A stretch of 64,000 bases of DNA from Bradyrhizobium sp. WBAH42 (GCF_024585265.1 NZ_CP036533.1:6643001-6707000), one strand, 5' to 3'; shown: positions 26,907 to 35,388, counted from the stretch's first letter. Program-made: numbers and translations. Notes: a model not told the origin generated them from the sequence alone.

Positions 26907-27242
26907 ATGCAGAAAGATTGCCCGATGCTCCGGCATGTGAGACGAGTTTTCCTGCTGCTTGGCCTGGTCTCCGGCGCCGGCACGTCGTCCGCTCTCGGCG
27001 CTGATGCCGATCACGGTGCCGACCTCGCCAAGCGCTGGTGCGCGAGCTGCCACGTCGTGGCGAACGGACAGACCCAGGCGAGCGCCGACGTCCCCTCCTT
27101 TGCATCCGTTGCGCGCAGGCCGGACTTCAGTGCGGAAAGGCTCGCGTTCTTCCTGCTCGACCCGCACCCGAAGATGCCGAATTTTCCCCTGAGCCGGACT
27201 GAAGCCGGCGATATCGCGGCCTACATCGCATCGCTGCGCTAG
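26907..27242 (+). CDS. small periplasmic cytochrome c
   Basis: A 111-residue class I cytochrome c. A signal peptide (about 7-35, LLLGLVSGAGTSSALGA) directs it to the periplasm. The haem-binding motif is WCASCH (about 49) and the distal Met is probably in HPKMPNFPLS (about 90). The ending GDIAAYIASLR is the usual C-terminal helix. The frame is open much further upstream, but that part is not protein-like. Start choices are the ATG at 26907 or at 26925; neither has a strong ribosome-binding site. Its redox partner is not evident from neighbours. Confidence 0.85.
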   Translation: MQKDCPMLRHVRRVFLLLGLVSGAGTSSALGADADHGADLAKRWCASCHVVANGQTQASADVPSFASVARRPDFSAERLAFFLLDPHPKMPNFPLSRTEAGDIAAYIASLR

Positions 27243-27346
27243 ATGCATGATCGGGCCGGAACGCCGGGCTCGCACAAGCCGTGCAGCGCTTTTCCCAAAA
27301 TCACGCCTCAGCACATGCCAAGCTACACGAAGGGCTACAAATGCAA

Positions 27347-27372
27347 ATCCCTGCCGGTGAACCGGCAGGGAT
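27347..27372. terminator. perfect hairpin in intergenic region
   Basis: The arms ATCCCTGCCGGT and ACCGGCAGGGAT form a perfect 12-bp stem with a 2-base loop. It lies 130 bases past the stop of the minus-strand phasin gene and 105 bases past the cytochrome stop. A mild T-richness follows on the minus strand only (TTGCATTTGTAG), so it most likely serves the phasin transcript. Confidence 0.5.
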
Positions 27373-27501
27373 CAGCAGAAAGGATGACGGACGGCGAATG
27401 AGATCATTCGGTGGCCCGTCATGGACCTGCGCCAGTATCGAAGCGCGGATATTCACGCCACACAAGACCAATTTGTGGGCACGCTGTACACACGCCGAAA
27501 A

Positions 27502-27843
27502 TCAGGACTTGCCCTTGCCGGGTTGCATGAGACTGCCGGTCATCTGACGCATGTGATCTCCGGCGCTGGTGAACTGACTGCGCAGGAAATCGGATTGGAT
27601 CCGCATCGCCTCCTGGAGGTCGGTGGCATGCACCAGCTTGCGCGCATGCTCGAAGGCCGACTTCATGTTCTGCTCCGTGAAAGCCAGCGCCTGCTTCGAC
27701 ACCTCCGTCCCCGCGCCCGGAACGGACGACATCGATTTGGTCGCCGCTTCAAAGAACATGCCGAAGGCCTTTTCCGCCTGGTCGATCGTCTTCTCGGCCA
27801 AGTCACGCAGTTCGGCCGGAACTTCGATTTTCGGTTCGATCAT
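27502..27843 (-). CDS. phasin family protein
   Basis: A 113-residue protein matching the short Rhizobiales phasin: MIEPKIEVPAELRDLAEKTI at the start, then EKAFGMFFEAATKS, ALAFTEQNMKSAFEHARKLV and a final helix QSDFLRSQFTSAGDHMRQMT. Length and helix order fit the phasin_2 family, which coats polyhydroxybutyrate granules. It is monocistronic as far as seen, with a hairpin downstream. A second, more divergent phasin-like gene lies at 2442. Confidence 0.92.
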   Translation of the reverse strand: MIEPKIEVPAELRDLAEKTIDQAEKAFGMFFEAATKSMSSVPGAGTEVSKQALAFTEQNMKSAFEHARKLVHATDLQEAMRIQSDFLRSQFTSAGDHMRQMTGSLMQPGKGKS

Positions 27844-27988
27844 AGTCGCACTCCTCCCTTTTTCCGTCTGAATACCACATTTGCCTGACCGCCATCCAGC
27901 CGCCAGCCTTCAGAGGAACGACGACCGGGAGCCCTGCTCTGGCAGGAAAGGGGCGGGAAACGGCCTGGGACCGGCGCGCAGCCGGACT

Positions 27989-28174
27989 TTAGGATAAAGG
28001 GTGCTCGGGTAGAGCTTCTTCGGTGGCGAGATCTTCGACCAGCTTGATCACTTCGAAGCGCTGCCGCGGCGCGAGCTTCAGAAAGGCGCGGAGCAGGCGC
28101 AGACTTTCGACAGTGCTGCTTGCAGGCACACCGAGCTTGAGATGCAGCTCAGCCGCGAAATTGAGGTTTTTCAT
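27989..28174 (-). CDS. small hypothetical protein
   Basis: A 61-residue protein beginning MKNLNFAAELHLKLGVPASS and continuing VESLRLLRAFLKLAPRQRFE with an acidic end, predicted helical and soluble. The ATG at 28174 follows an AGGTG motif. The frame extends upstream but the earlier residues are Cys/Arg-rich and not protein-like. Function unknown. Confidence 0.6.
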   Translation of the reverse strand: MKNLNFAAELHLKLGVPASSTVESLRLLRAFLKLAPRQRFEVIKLVEDLATEEALPEHPLS

Positions 28175-28750
28175 CTCGCACCTATGACAAGCATCGGCCT
28201 TCGTGATCCGCTCGAGAACCGGACGCCACGACAGACCCCTCGCGACGAATGTTCGGCCGAGGGGACCGGTCGGGTTGCACGCTGAACCGCACCAAAAGAC
28301 GGCCTCAACCATGCGGTTGCAACTATGCCAAGTAACAACCCTTCCGGCAAGCCCAACCGTGGGTATAGCGATGCTTGGTCTGCATCGCGCCACGGCGATT
28401 CCGGATAACAGGAATATCGATCGCCGTCACCCACCTGCGTCAAGAAGCGGCATCAGTCACGCACACAGCAACTCGTGACCGTCAATCAGGCACAGCGTTT
28501 CGTCGTGTTTCCGATGTGAATGCACGTTGGCGCGCACGAATTGGCGATTCTTCGGCAGTATACACGCATTTGTTGAATCCGGCCCCGGCGGTTGCGTTAA
28601 GCGCATGAAAGTCGATCTTGCGGCCGACCCACCGTGAACCGCCGTCCAGGCGCGAGCGACCAAGCCGTTGCGGCACGGCCACGCAGATACGGGCGCCATG
28701 GCTGAAAACTCTTCGATTTGGGCGCGCGTCAGCACCAAAAGGACGACGGC
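28175..28750. other. intergenic stretch between divergent small genes
   Basis: Several overlapping open frames occur on both strands, none with credible composition plus a ribosome-binding site. No clear promoter pair, repeat or RNA structure was recognised. Confidence 0.4.
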
Positions 28751-29107
28751 ATGCTTTCTCGCTGCGATCTCATCAAGGGCGCCGCAGTCGCTCTGCTCAC
28801 CCTCTCGACACAAGGCGCATGGGCGCAGGAGACCAAGATGAACCTGTTCAAGATCATCACCATCAAGGACGAAATCGTCGTCGGATTGTCGGCGGAGGAG
28901 CTTCAGGCGCTCGGCGGCAACGATGCGAGCGCCGTTGCACACGCGCTGGCACAGAAGGGCGATCTCACCGTCTGGCAATACAACGTGCATCGTGGGCCCA
29001 ACGGCGAATTACAGCAGGCACCGACAGCCAAGATCGGGCTGCTGGCCAATGCCTCGCTGCGCGTCGAGCCCTACACCACGCCCTACCAGATCGTCCCTCA
29101 TCCGTAG
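28751..29107 (+). CDS. exported hypothetical protein
   Basis: A 118-residue protein with an N-terminal signal peptide (about residues 6-25, ending GAWA-QE). The mature domain (LFKIITIKDEIVVGLSAEEL, ALAQKGDLTVWQYNVHRGPN, ending PYTTPYQIVPHP) is a compact periplasmic domain I do not recognise. AAGGA lies 8 bases before the ATG at 28751, which favours it over the upstream start at 28718. Confidence 0.75.
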   Translation: MLSRCDLIKGAAVALLTLSTQGAWAQETKMNLFKIITIKDEIVVGLSAEELQALGGNDASAVAHALAQKGDLTVWQYNVHRGPNGELQQAPTAKIGLLANASLRVEPYTTPYQIVPHP

Positions 29108-29151
29108 GCAACAGGCGGGACGCCGGCGGCCGAACCGCCGGCGCCTTGCAA

Positions 29152-29727
29152 TCATCCACGCCGGCCCCCGCGCGCCGTTCCCGTCTCCGTCGCAAAGCCG
29201 TAGATCAGCGCCAGCCGGTCCAAACATTCGCGAAAACGCCGCGCGAAGTAATCGTTCCAGCGTTGCGTCCGGACGGCACGACGCTGCCCAACCTGATCCA
29301 TGGTCAGACCCAGCACCAGCACGTCGTGCACCAGCGCGGCGCCGTCGGTGCCGAGCTCTCGCTCGATCCGGTTGAGCCGCAGCACCGCCCGACGCTGGCT
29401 CTCGGTGACGGGCTCGCGCGTGCCGGTGCCATCGACATATTCGCGCGTCGTATCCACCGCCTGCGGGCCCCGCTCGGCCCGCTCCCAATCGTTCTGGAAG
29501 GCGCGCCCGCCGCGGTATTGCGCCTCGTCGATCTGGTGGTGCGCGTGCAGTCGGCCGAGCGGATCGCCGCGGACCGACCGGATCGCCAGGATCTTCTCGC
29601 CGGAATCGAGCGCGAGCGGATTGTCGACCTCCACCTCCGCGATCTCGGCGTTGAACGGCACCTCCCGCGACCGCCGGTCATAGATCTGCGCCAATTTATA
29701 GGACTTGTTGCGTCGGGCACGAGCCAC
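29152..29727 (-). CDS. hypothetical protein, DUF6456-like
   Basis: A 191-residue soluble protein. The second half, with GGRAFQNDWERAE, then RRAVLRLNRIERELG, VHDVLVLGLTMDQVGQR and a final RECLDRLALIYG, resembles DUF6456-type proteins of alphaproteobacteria and phages, whose closing helices are close to the RinA/antitermination class. The start is a GTG at 29727 with AAGGAG 7 bases upstream; the longer frame to 29871 lacks one. It follows the GcrA-like gene by 47 bases in the same direction and is probably co-transcribed. A transcription-related role is inferred from family and context only. Confidence 0.65.
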   Translation of the reverse strand: MARARRNKSYKLAQIYDRRSREVPFNAEIAEVEVDNPLALDSGEKILAIRSVRGDPLGRLHAHHQIDEAQYRGGRAFQNDWERAERGPQAVDTTREYVDGTGTREPVTESQRRAVLRLNRIERELGTDGAALVHDVLVLGLTMDQVGQRRAVRTQRWNDYFARRFRECLDRLALIYGFATETGTARGGRRG

Positions 29728-29774
29728 TCGGATACTCCTTGCAAGACTGAGGGGTTGAACGGAGGGCGGCACCG

Positions 29775-30311
29775 TCAGAGCGCCGAGACCAGCTTCAGCA
29801 CGACGGGGCCTGCGGCACGGGCAGCCGACGCAGCCCCGGAACGGCGCGCCAGGCGGGCATGCGGCGCGCAATAGCTGGAGCCCGGCTGGCGCGCATGGCC
29901 ACAGAAGGTGATCTCCTCACCGTCCTTGTCGCCGCCATAGGGATATCGGCAGTCGGCCGGCTGGAGATCGACCAGTTGGATCAGGCGCGGTTGGACGCCG
30001 ACACACCGCAACTTCACCCGCGCCGCAGGCTTCATGGCGGACTTCGGCGGCAGATTGAGGCTCGGCCACGCCACCCCGCGCGGCGAAAGCAGGCCGGGTT
30101 CACCCGGCAAGGGCGGCGCGAGCGCCGGGCTCGTCATCCATTGCGGCACGATGAGCCCGAGCCGCTTGGCGCGGCCGACCACCGCGCTGCGCGTATAAGC
30201 CGTTCCAAATCTTGCGTTTATCTGTCTTCCGATCTCCGCATAAGACATCCCTTTGAGAAAATAGTCGCGAAGCGCGTCGGAGTGCTCCGACGGCCAATGG
30301 CCCGGTTCCAT
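29775..30311 (-). CDS. GcrA-like cell-cycle/transcription regulator
   Basis: A 178-residue protein. The N-terminus (HWPSEHSDALRDYFLKGMSY, AEIGRQINARF, YTRSAVVGRAKRLGL) is the GcrA helix-turn-helix. The C-terminus (LQPADCRYPYGGDKDGEEIT, FCGHARQPGSSYCAPHARLA) is the Cys/His-containing GcrA end that contacts sigma-70 domain 2 in Caulobacter GcrA. The ATG at 30311 has AGGA 7 bases upstream and is preferred over 30353. It is short and sits beside an S24 regulator, so it is probably an accessory or phage-like paralogue rather than the main cell-cycle GcrA. Its promoter region carries the 15-bp operator repeats. Confidence 0.82.
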   Translation of the reverse strand: MEPGHWPSEHSDALRDYFLKGMSYAEIGRQINARFGTAYTRSAVVGRAKRLGLIVPQWMTSPALAPPLPGEPGLLSPRGVAWPSLNLPPKSAMKPAARVKLRCVGVQPRLIQLVDLQPADCRYPYGGDKDGEEITFCGHARQPGSSYCAPHARLARRSGAASAARAAGPVVLKLVSAL

Positions 30312-30356
30312 GCTGCTGTCCTGTGATGCGCCTCCACCCGCGAGGCGAGACACACA

Positions 30357-30429
30357 TTCCGTTATTCCGAATACAGAGTCAAGCTCGCATTTCTGATATT
30401 CATAATTGCATCAATTCCGAATTTCGGAT
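30357..30429. promoter_or_regulatory. three 15-bp operator repeats in divergent promoter region
   Basis: Three 15-mers fit TTCYGATTTTCNGAA: TTCCGTTATTCCGAA at 30357, TTCTGATATTCATAA at 30391 and TTCCGAATTTCGGAT at 30415. The last contains the perfect inverted repeat TCCGAA-T-TTCGGA. Centres are 34 and 24 bases apart. The region lies between the divergent GcrA-like and XRE/S24 genes. On the minus strand a TTGACT box overlaps the first site. Binding by the adjacent XRE/S24 protein is inferred. Confidence 0.65.
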
Positions 30430-30465
30430 TACAAGAGGCAACGGTGCGCAATCGAGGGAATCACC

Positions 30466-31074
30466 ATGTTGGACGTAGCAATGATCGAGCGGGGCCTGGA
30501 GAAGACGGGCAAGAGCAAGGGCGGCCTGGCTGCGGCGATGGGCGTGCGACCCGGCGCGGTCTCGGAGATTCTCGGCGGCGAGCGCCTGGTGAAGGCCTCG
30601 GAGATCATTCCGATCATGGAATATCTCGAGCTCAATCTCGCGCCGATCATGGGCCGGGTCGGAGCCGGCGCGGTGATCGAGCCGGACTACGAACAGGTTC
30701 CGCCGGAAGGGCTCGGCGACATCGCATTGCCGTTCCCAATCATGGAAGAGACGATCGCATTCGAGATCGTGGGCGATTCGATGCTGCCCAAATACGAAAG
30801 CGGCGACGTGATCGTCGTCTACAAGGACCAGCGCCATCCGTTGTCGAGCTTCTACGGCGAAGAGGCGGTGGTCCGGCTCAAGACCGGCGAGCGCTACCTG
30901 AAGACCATCGAGCGGGGCAAATCCCCATCCGTGGTCAACCTCACGAGCTTCAATGCCAAGCCGATCGTCGGCGTCAAGCTCGACTGGGTCGGGGAAATCT
31001 GCCTGTCCATGCCCAAGGGGCAGCTTGAGCGGCTGCGTGCGAAATCGGCGCGCCCGCGCAAGAAGGGCAAATGA
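30466..31074 (+). CDS. XRE/S24 LexA-fold transcriptional regulator
   Basis: A 202-residue protein with an N-terminal helix-turn-helix (about 5-50, SKGGLAAAMGVRPGAVSEIL) and a C-terminal S24 peptidase domain (about 90-190). The catalytic Ser lies in VGDSMLPKYESGDVIVV and the Lys in VVRLKTGERYLK, so the Ser-Lys dyad of CI/LexA-like self-cleaving repressors appears intact. The ATG at 30466 follows GAGG by 8 bases; the longer frame from 30406 reads through the operator region. Family members repress until cleavage or ligand release, often in phage or stress switches. It is flanked on both sides by five copies of one 15-bp inverted repeat, suggesting autoregulation and control of the genes at 30311 and 31180. 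No RecA-type link can be seen from sequence. Confidence 0.88.
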   Translation: MLDVAMIERGLEKTGKSKGGLAAAMGVRPGAVSEILGGERLVKASEIIPIMEYLELNLAPIMGRVGAGAVIEPDYEQVPPEGLGDIALPFPIMEETIAFEIVGDSMLPKYESGDVIVVYKDQRHPLSSFYGEEAVVRLKTGERYLKTIERGKSPSVVNLTSFNAKPIVGVKLDWVGEICLSMPKGQLERLRAKSARPRKKGK

Positions 31075-31082
31075 GAGGACCC

Positions 31083-31139
31083 GGCGATTTCTGATTTATA
31101 GAAATCGCCATTGACATAGTTCCGATTTTCAGAAATAAT
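31083..31139 (+). promoter_or_regulatory. sigma-70-type promoter overlapped by operator repeats
   Basis: TTGACA (31111-31116) and AATAAT (31134-31139) are separated by 17 bases, a near-consensus promoter for the gene at 31180. The 15-mer TTCCGATTTTCAGAA (31120-31134) fills the spacer and touches the -10 box. A second, TTCTGATTTATAGAA (31089-31103), is the core of the perfect hairpin GGCGATTTCT/AGAAATCGCC (31083-31109), just upstream of the -35. Centres are 31 bases apart, about three helical turns. The hairpin could also end the regulator transcript. Confidence 0.72.
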
Positions 31140-31179
31140 CTGCCGCATCCCGGCCATCGGGACGCGGCAGGATCGTTTC

Positions 31180-31455
31180 ATGCAATATTTCGTCGTGATG
31201 ATCGATTATGGGCGGCGAGGCCGCGAGGCGGTCGTCGATCCGGAAATCACCAGGCGAGAGGTCATCTCCCGCCTCGCCTCGGGCGAGTATCGGAACGTCT
31301 CATTCATCCACGAGATTGTGGAGAACTCGGTCGAGGATGTCACCGAGGCCATCCTGGCCGAGGCGGCCCTCCCACAGGTCGAGCCCGAGGATTTCGACAT
31401 CCAGGCAATCCGCCTCGATCACGTCCGTGACCTGCGCAAGCACGAGCCGACGTGA
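31180..31455 (+). CDS. hypothetical protein under operator control
   Basis: A 91-residue acidic soluble protein beginning MQYFVVMIDYGRRGREAVVD, with a middle FIHEIVENSVEDVTEAILAE and an end DIQAIRLDHVRDLRKHEPT. AGGA lies 8 bases before the ATG. I do not recognise the family. It is the first gene after the operator-covered promoter at 31083-31139 and so is probably the main target of the XRE/S24 regulator. Confidence 0.75.
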   Translation: MQYFVVMIDYGRRGREAVVDPEITRREVISRLASGEYRNVSFIHEIVENSVEDVTEAILAEAALPQVEPEDFDIQAIRLDHVRDLRKHEPT

Positions 31456-31492
31456 CGCAGGCTTGAAGCCCGCGCCACCGCTCAGTCCGGCG

Positions 31493-32467
31493 CTACACCA
31501 GGAGAACGGTCGATCCCGTGGTCTTGCGTGCTGCAAGATCGGCATGCGCCTTGGCGGCGTCCTTCAGCGGATAGGTCTGGTGCACCTCGATCTTGACCGC
31601 GCCGGACTTGACGACGTCGAACAGCTCGCCCGCCATCGCCACCAGATTTTCGCGCTTGGCGGCATAGGTGAACAGCGTCGGACGCGTAACGTAGAGAGAG
31701 CCCTTCTGGGCGAGCAGGCCGAGATTGAGCGGCTCCACTGCGCCGGAGGACTGACCGAACAGCGCGGCGACGCCGAGCGGCGCGAGACAATCCAGCGATT
31801 TCAGGAACGTATCCTTGCCGACGGAATCGTAAACCACCGGCACTTTCTTGCCGCCGGTGATCTCGTCGACCCGCTTCACGAAATCTTCCCTTGTATAGAT
31901 GATCACGTGGTCGCAGCCATGCGCCTTGGCGAGCTTCGCCTTCTCGTCGTTGCTGACGGTGCCGATCACGGTCGCACCGAGATGCTTGGCCCACTGGCTC
32001 AAGATCAGGCCGACACCGCCAGCCGCGGCGTGGAGTAGGATGGTATCGCCAGCCTTCACCCGATAGGTCTGGCGGATCAGGTACTGCGTCGTGAGTCCCT
32101 TGAGCATCATCGCCGCCGCGGTCCTGTCGTCGACGCCGTCGGGCAATTTCAACAGCCGGTCGGCGGGGATCAGCCGTGCCTCCGAATAGGCCCCGAGCGG
32201 CGAAGCGCCATAGGCAACGCGATCGCCCGGCTTCAGATCGGTAACGCCGGGCCCAACATCCTCGACGACGCCGGCCGCCTCGCTGCCGAGTCCGCTCGGC
32301 AGTTGCGCCGGATAAAGGCCGGAACGGTTATAGATGTCGACGAAATTGAGGCCGACGGCGGTGTGGCGGATACGCGCCTCGCCGGGCCCAGGTTTGCCGA
32401 CGCTGACCTCCTCCCAGACCAGGACTTCCGGACTACCGGTCTTGTGAAAGCGAATGGCATGCGTCAT
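31493..32467 (-). CDS. NADPH:quinone oxidoreductase (MDR superfamily, QOR type)
   Basis: A 324-residue zinc-independent medium-chain reductase. The N-terminal GroES-like domain has VGLNFVDIYNRSGLYP and LGSEAAGVVEDVGPGV. The NADPH-binding domain has the nucleotide motif AAAGGVG (about 148) after VKAGDTILLH. The length and the absence of the zinc-binding Cys cluster fit quinone reductase QorA. It reduces quinones by one electron and is cytosolic. Its start at 32467 is supported by homologues beginning MTHAIRFHKTG. No operon partner is evident. Confidence 0.92.
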   Translation of the reverse strand: MTHAIRFHKTGSPEVLVWEEVSVGKPGPGEARIRHTAVGLNFVDIYNRSGLYPAQLPSGLGSEAAGVVEDVGPGVTDLKPGDRVAYGASPLGAYSEARLIPADRLLKLPDGVDDRTAAAMMLKGLTTQYLIRQTYRVKAGDTILLHAAAGGVGLILSQWAKHLGATVIGTVSNDEKAKLAKAHGCDHVIIYTREDFVKRVDEITGGKKVPVVYDSVGKDTFLKSLDCLAPLGVAALFGQSSGAVEPLNLGLLAQKGSLYVTRPTLFTYAAKRENLVAMAGELFDVVKSGAVKIEVHQTYPLKDAAKAHADLAARKTTGSTVLLV

Positions 32468-32691
32468 GGGCTTGCTCCCTTATCGTTGAGGTGAAGGTCC
32501 GAATACCGGATCGGCCTGTGAAATAGGCATTTGGTCCGCCCGATACAGTATAGAAGCCGTAACAAGAATGTCACAGCGAACGACAAACGCCCGCCGTTCC
32601 GCCTCCGTTCGAAAGAGTTGATGAGGGCTCCGGGGCAACCGGCGGTAGCCTTTGTGCGGGGTTTGATGGTCGCCTGCGAAGGAGAGCCGAG

Positions 32692-32892
32692 ATGCCAGTT
32701 TACGTTCAGCATCATCAGGACGTCGAAATCGCGCCAGTGAATTGCCCTACCTGTATGGGGTTCCTGCCGATGTATGTGCGCGAGGTCGAGCCGCATTGGA
32801 GCCTTGCCAAGATCGACTTCGTCTATGAATGCGCCGATTGCGGCGCCGAGGTCAGACAGACGATCCGCAAGCCGGAGTTGCTGCGACACTGA
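32692..32892 (+). CDS. small zinc-ribbon-like protein
   Basis: A 66-residue protein with two Cys pairs, NCPTCMGF (about 18-21) and YECADCGAE (about 46-49), spaced like a zinc ribbon. The sequence between (LPMYVREVEPHWSLAKIDFV) would form the beta-hairpin. GGAG lies just upstream of the ATG. Function is unknown; the fold may bind nucleic acid or protein. Confidence 0.7.
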   Translation: MPVYVQHHQDVEIAPVNCPTCMGFLPMYVREVEPHWSLAKIDFVYECADCGAEVRQTIRKPELLRH

Positions 32893-33039
32893 TCGCGTCG
32901 CCGGCGAACCGCTCAAACTATTTGCGCTAAACGGAAAAATCGCCGTTCGCGCGGGTCTGATGTCTCCCAAACGAGGCTTGTTCTTTGCCGGGAACGCAGG
33001 CAGAACAAGCCCCAAGCAAGACCTTTGGGAGCGCCATTC

Positions 33040-33987
33040 GTGGCTGATCAGAAGGCCTCGACCTCAATCGAGGCAGTGGAGAGCGGCCTCGCCGCGCAGG
33101 GCTATATCGCGAGCCGGCAGATCGCGACCGCCGTCTATTTGTCGCAGCAGATCGAGAAGCCGATCCTGGTCGAAGGCCCCGCGGGCGTCGGCAAAACCGA
33201 GCTTGCCAAGGCGATCGCCGCCTGGCGCGGCATGAAGATGATCCGCCTGCAATGCTATGAGGGCCTCGACGAGGCCAAGGCGCTCTACGAGTGGAAATAC
33301 GCCAAGCAGCTTCTTTACACGCAGATCCTCAAGGACAAGCTCGGCGAAGTCCTCGGCGGCGCGCAGACGCTGCATGCCGCGCTCGACCAGCTTCACGATT
33401 TCGGCGACGTGTTCTTCTCCAAGGAGTTCGTCGAGCCGCGGCCGCTGCTCCAGGCGCTTGAGCAGCCGGGCGGCTGCGTGCTCCTGATCGACGAGATCGA
33501 TAAGTCGGACGCTGAATTCGAATCGCTGCTGCTGGAGATTCTCTCCGACTTCCAGGTCACGATCCCCGAGCTCGGAACCGTCTCGGCGATCACGCCGCCG
33601 ACGGTGATCCTCACCTCCAACAGCGAACGCGACCTGGGCGATGCGCTGAAGCGACGCTGCCTGCATCTGCATATCGGCTTCCCCGAGCAACGGCTCGAGG
33701 AGCGCATCGTCGAAAGCCGCGTGCCCGGCATCTCGCAAACGCTGCGCCGCCAGATGGTCGGCTTCATCCACGAGATCCGCTCGCTGGATCTGAAGAAGCT
33801 GCCGTCGGTCAGCGAGACCATCGACTGGGCGCGCGTGCTGGTGCTGCTCCAGGCTTCCGAACTCGATACCGAGATCGTCAAGGACACGCTCAACGTGCTC
33901 CTGAAATACGAAGCCGACATCGAGGCCGCGACGCCGCAGGTGACGACCTTCATTGCCAAGGCGGCCCGGTCCAACGTCTTCGGTTGA
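33040..33987 (+). CDS. MoxR-type AAA+ ATPase
   Basis: A 315-residue AAA+ ATPase. Walker A is GPAGVGKTE (about 47), Walker B VLLIDEIDKSD (about 150), sensor 1 ILTSNSERDLGDALKRRC (about 195). The GTG at 33040 is chosen because GGGAG lies 8 bases upstream; the TTG at 33025 has none. MoxR proteins act as chaperones that insert cofactors or metals together with a VWA partner. The VWA gene follows at once, and the pair resembles CoxD/CoxE-type modules that mature molybdenum hydroxylases. Here the xanthine dehydrogenase lies 27 kb away. Confidence 0.9.
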   Translation: MADQKASTSIEAVESGLAAQGYIASRQIATAVYLSQQIEKPILVEGPAGVGKTELAKAIAAWRGMKMIRLQCYEGLDEAKALYEWKYAKQLLYTQILKDKLGEVLGGAQTLHAALDQLHDFGDVFFSKEFVEPRPLLQALEQPGGCVLLIDEIDKSDAEFESLLLEILSDFQVTIPELGTVSAITPPTVILTSNSERDLGDALKRRCLHLHIGFPEQRLEERIVESRVPGISQTLRRQMVGFIHEIRSLDLKKLPSVSETIDWARVLVLLQASELDTEIVKDTLNVLLKYEADIEAATPQVTTFIAKAARSNVFG

Positions 33988-33992
33988 CGCCG

Positions 33993-35369
33993 ATGCGCGA
34001 AAATCTCCATCGCTTCTTTCGGGCGGCGCGCGGCGCCGGCGTCCACGTCTCGCCTGCCGAAAGCATCGATGCGATGCGCGCCGTCTCGCAGGTCGGCTTT
34101 TCCGACCGGACCATCCTGCGCGACGCACTGCTGCTGACGCTCGCCAAGTCGCAGGACGAGAAGCTCGCGCTCGGCGACTGCTTTGACCTGTTCTTCAGCC
34201 AGCCGGAGCCGCGACAGGATCAGCCCGAGAGCGCCGATCAGGATGCCTCGCAGGATACGGATCAAGCGCCCTCTTCCGGCGCGGCCAGCGATGCCGGCGG
34301 CGGTTCGTCGCAGCAGGAACCGGGCTCGCTCGCTCAGATGCTGCTGTCGCAGGATCGCAATGCCATCGCGGCCGCGATCGCCAGCGCAGCTGGCGCGGCC
34401 TCCCTGTCCGACATTCGCTACTCCACCCAGCGCGGCATATTCTCCAGCCGCATCCTCGACGCCATGGGCCTCCAGCGCCTGCGCGACGATCTCGAGCAGC
34501 TGACCGCGACCAACCCGGCCCTGGCCGAGCGTCTGCGCGCCGCGCTCGATGCTTTACGTGAAGCCGTGCGCGATACGGTCTCCCAGGGGCTTGCACTCTA
34601 TGCCCGGGAGGAGGCCGAAAACCTCCGCAACGAGATCCTGCGCAACGCACCGCTCGCCCGCATCGAGCGGCGCCAGGTCGCCGAGATGCGCGCTCTCATC
34701 CGCCAGATCGCGCGCCGGCTGCGCGAGCGCTACTCCAAGCCGCGCAAGCGCCAGCGCCGTGGCCATCTCGACGTCCGTCGCACGCTCCGTCGCAACGCAG
34801 CCTGGGGCGGCGTGCCGTTCCTCACGGCGTGGAAGCGCAAGCATCGCGACCGGCCGAAGATCGTCGCGCTGTGCGACGTCTCGGGCTCCGTTGCGCAAGT
34901 CTCCGACTTCTTCCTGCTGCTGATCCATTCGCTGCACGAGGTCGTCGACGATGTCCGCTCGTTCGCCTTCTCTTCGCACCTGATCGAGGTCAGCGAGATC
35001 CTGGAGACGAAGTCGCCGGAGGAAGCGATGTCCGAGATCATGTCCAAAGTCGGTTTCGGCTCGTCAGATTACGGCTCCTCGCTGGTCGATTTCGAGAAGG
35101 AGTTCATGAGCACGCTGACGCCGCAGACCACGGTGATCGTGCTCGGCGATGCCCGCAGCAACAATCTCGACCCACGCGCCGACATTCTGCGCCGGATCTC
35201 CGAGCGCTCGAAGCGGCTGGTCTGGCTCAATCCCGAGGGTCGGCTCGCCTGGGGCTTTGGCGATTCCGAGATGCCGCGCTACGCAACCTTTTGCAGCGTC
35301 GTGCGCCAATGCGCGACCGCGCAACAGCTCGAGCGCGCCGTGTCCGACATTGTGGCGACTTATCAGTAA
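33993..35369 (+). CDS. VWA-domain protein, CoxE-like
   Basis: A 458-residue protein. The N-terminus (MRENLHRFFRAARGAGVHVS) and an acidic Gln/Ser-rich linker (about 75-115) precede a C-terminal von Willebrand A domain with the MIDAS motif VALCDVSGSVAQVS (about 293) and the late Asp/Ser segment VIVLGDARSNNLDP (about 380). The ATG at 33993 is preferred over the TTG at 33984, which overlaps the MoxR stop. It is co-transcribed with the MoxR gene, and the pair presumably works together in assembly of a metalloenzyme. Its target is not adjacent. Confidence 0.88.
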   Translation: MRENLHRFFRAARGAGVHVSPAESIDAMRAVSQVGFSDRTILRDALLLTLAKSQDEKLALGDCFDLFFSQPEPRQDQPESADQDASQDTDQAPSSGAASDAGGGSSQQEPGSLAQMLLSQDRNAIAAAIASAAGAASLSDIRYSTQRGIFSSRILDAMGLQRLRDDLEQLTATNPALAERLRAALDALREAVRDTVSQGLALYAREEAENLRNEILRNAPLARIERRQVAEMRALIRQIARRLRERYSKPRKRQRRGHLDVRRTLRRNAAWGGVPFLTAWKRKHRDRPKIVALCDVSGSVAQVSDFFLLLIHSLHEVVDDVRSFAFSSHLIEVSEILETKSPEEAMSEIMSKVGFGSSDYGSSLVDFEKEFMSTLTPQTTVIVLGDARSNNLDPRADILRRISERSKRLVWLNPEGRLAWGFGDSEMPRYATFCSVVRQCATAQQLERAVSDIVATYQ

Positions 35370-35388
35370 GTAATAGCAGCCGCGAGCG

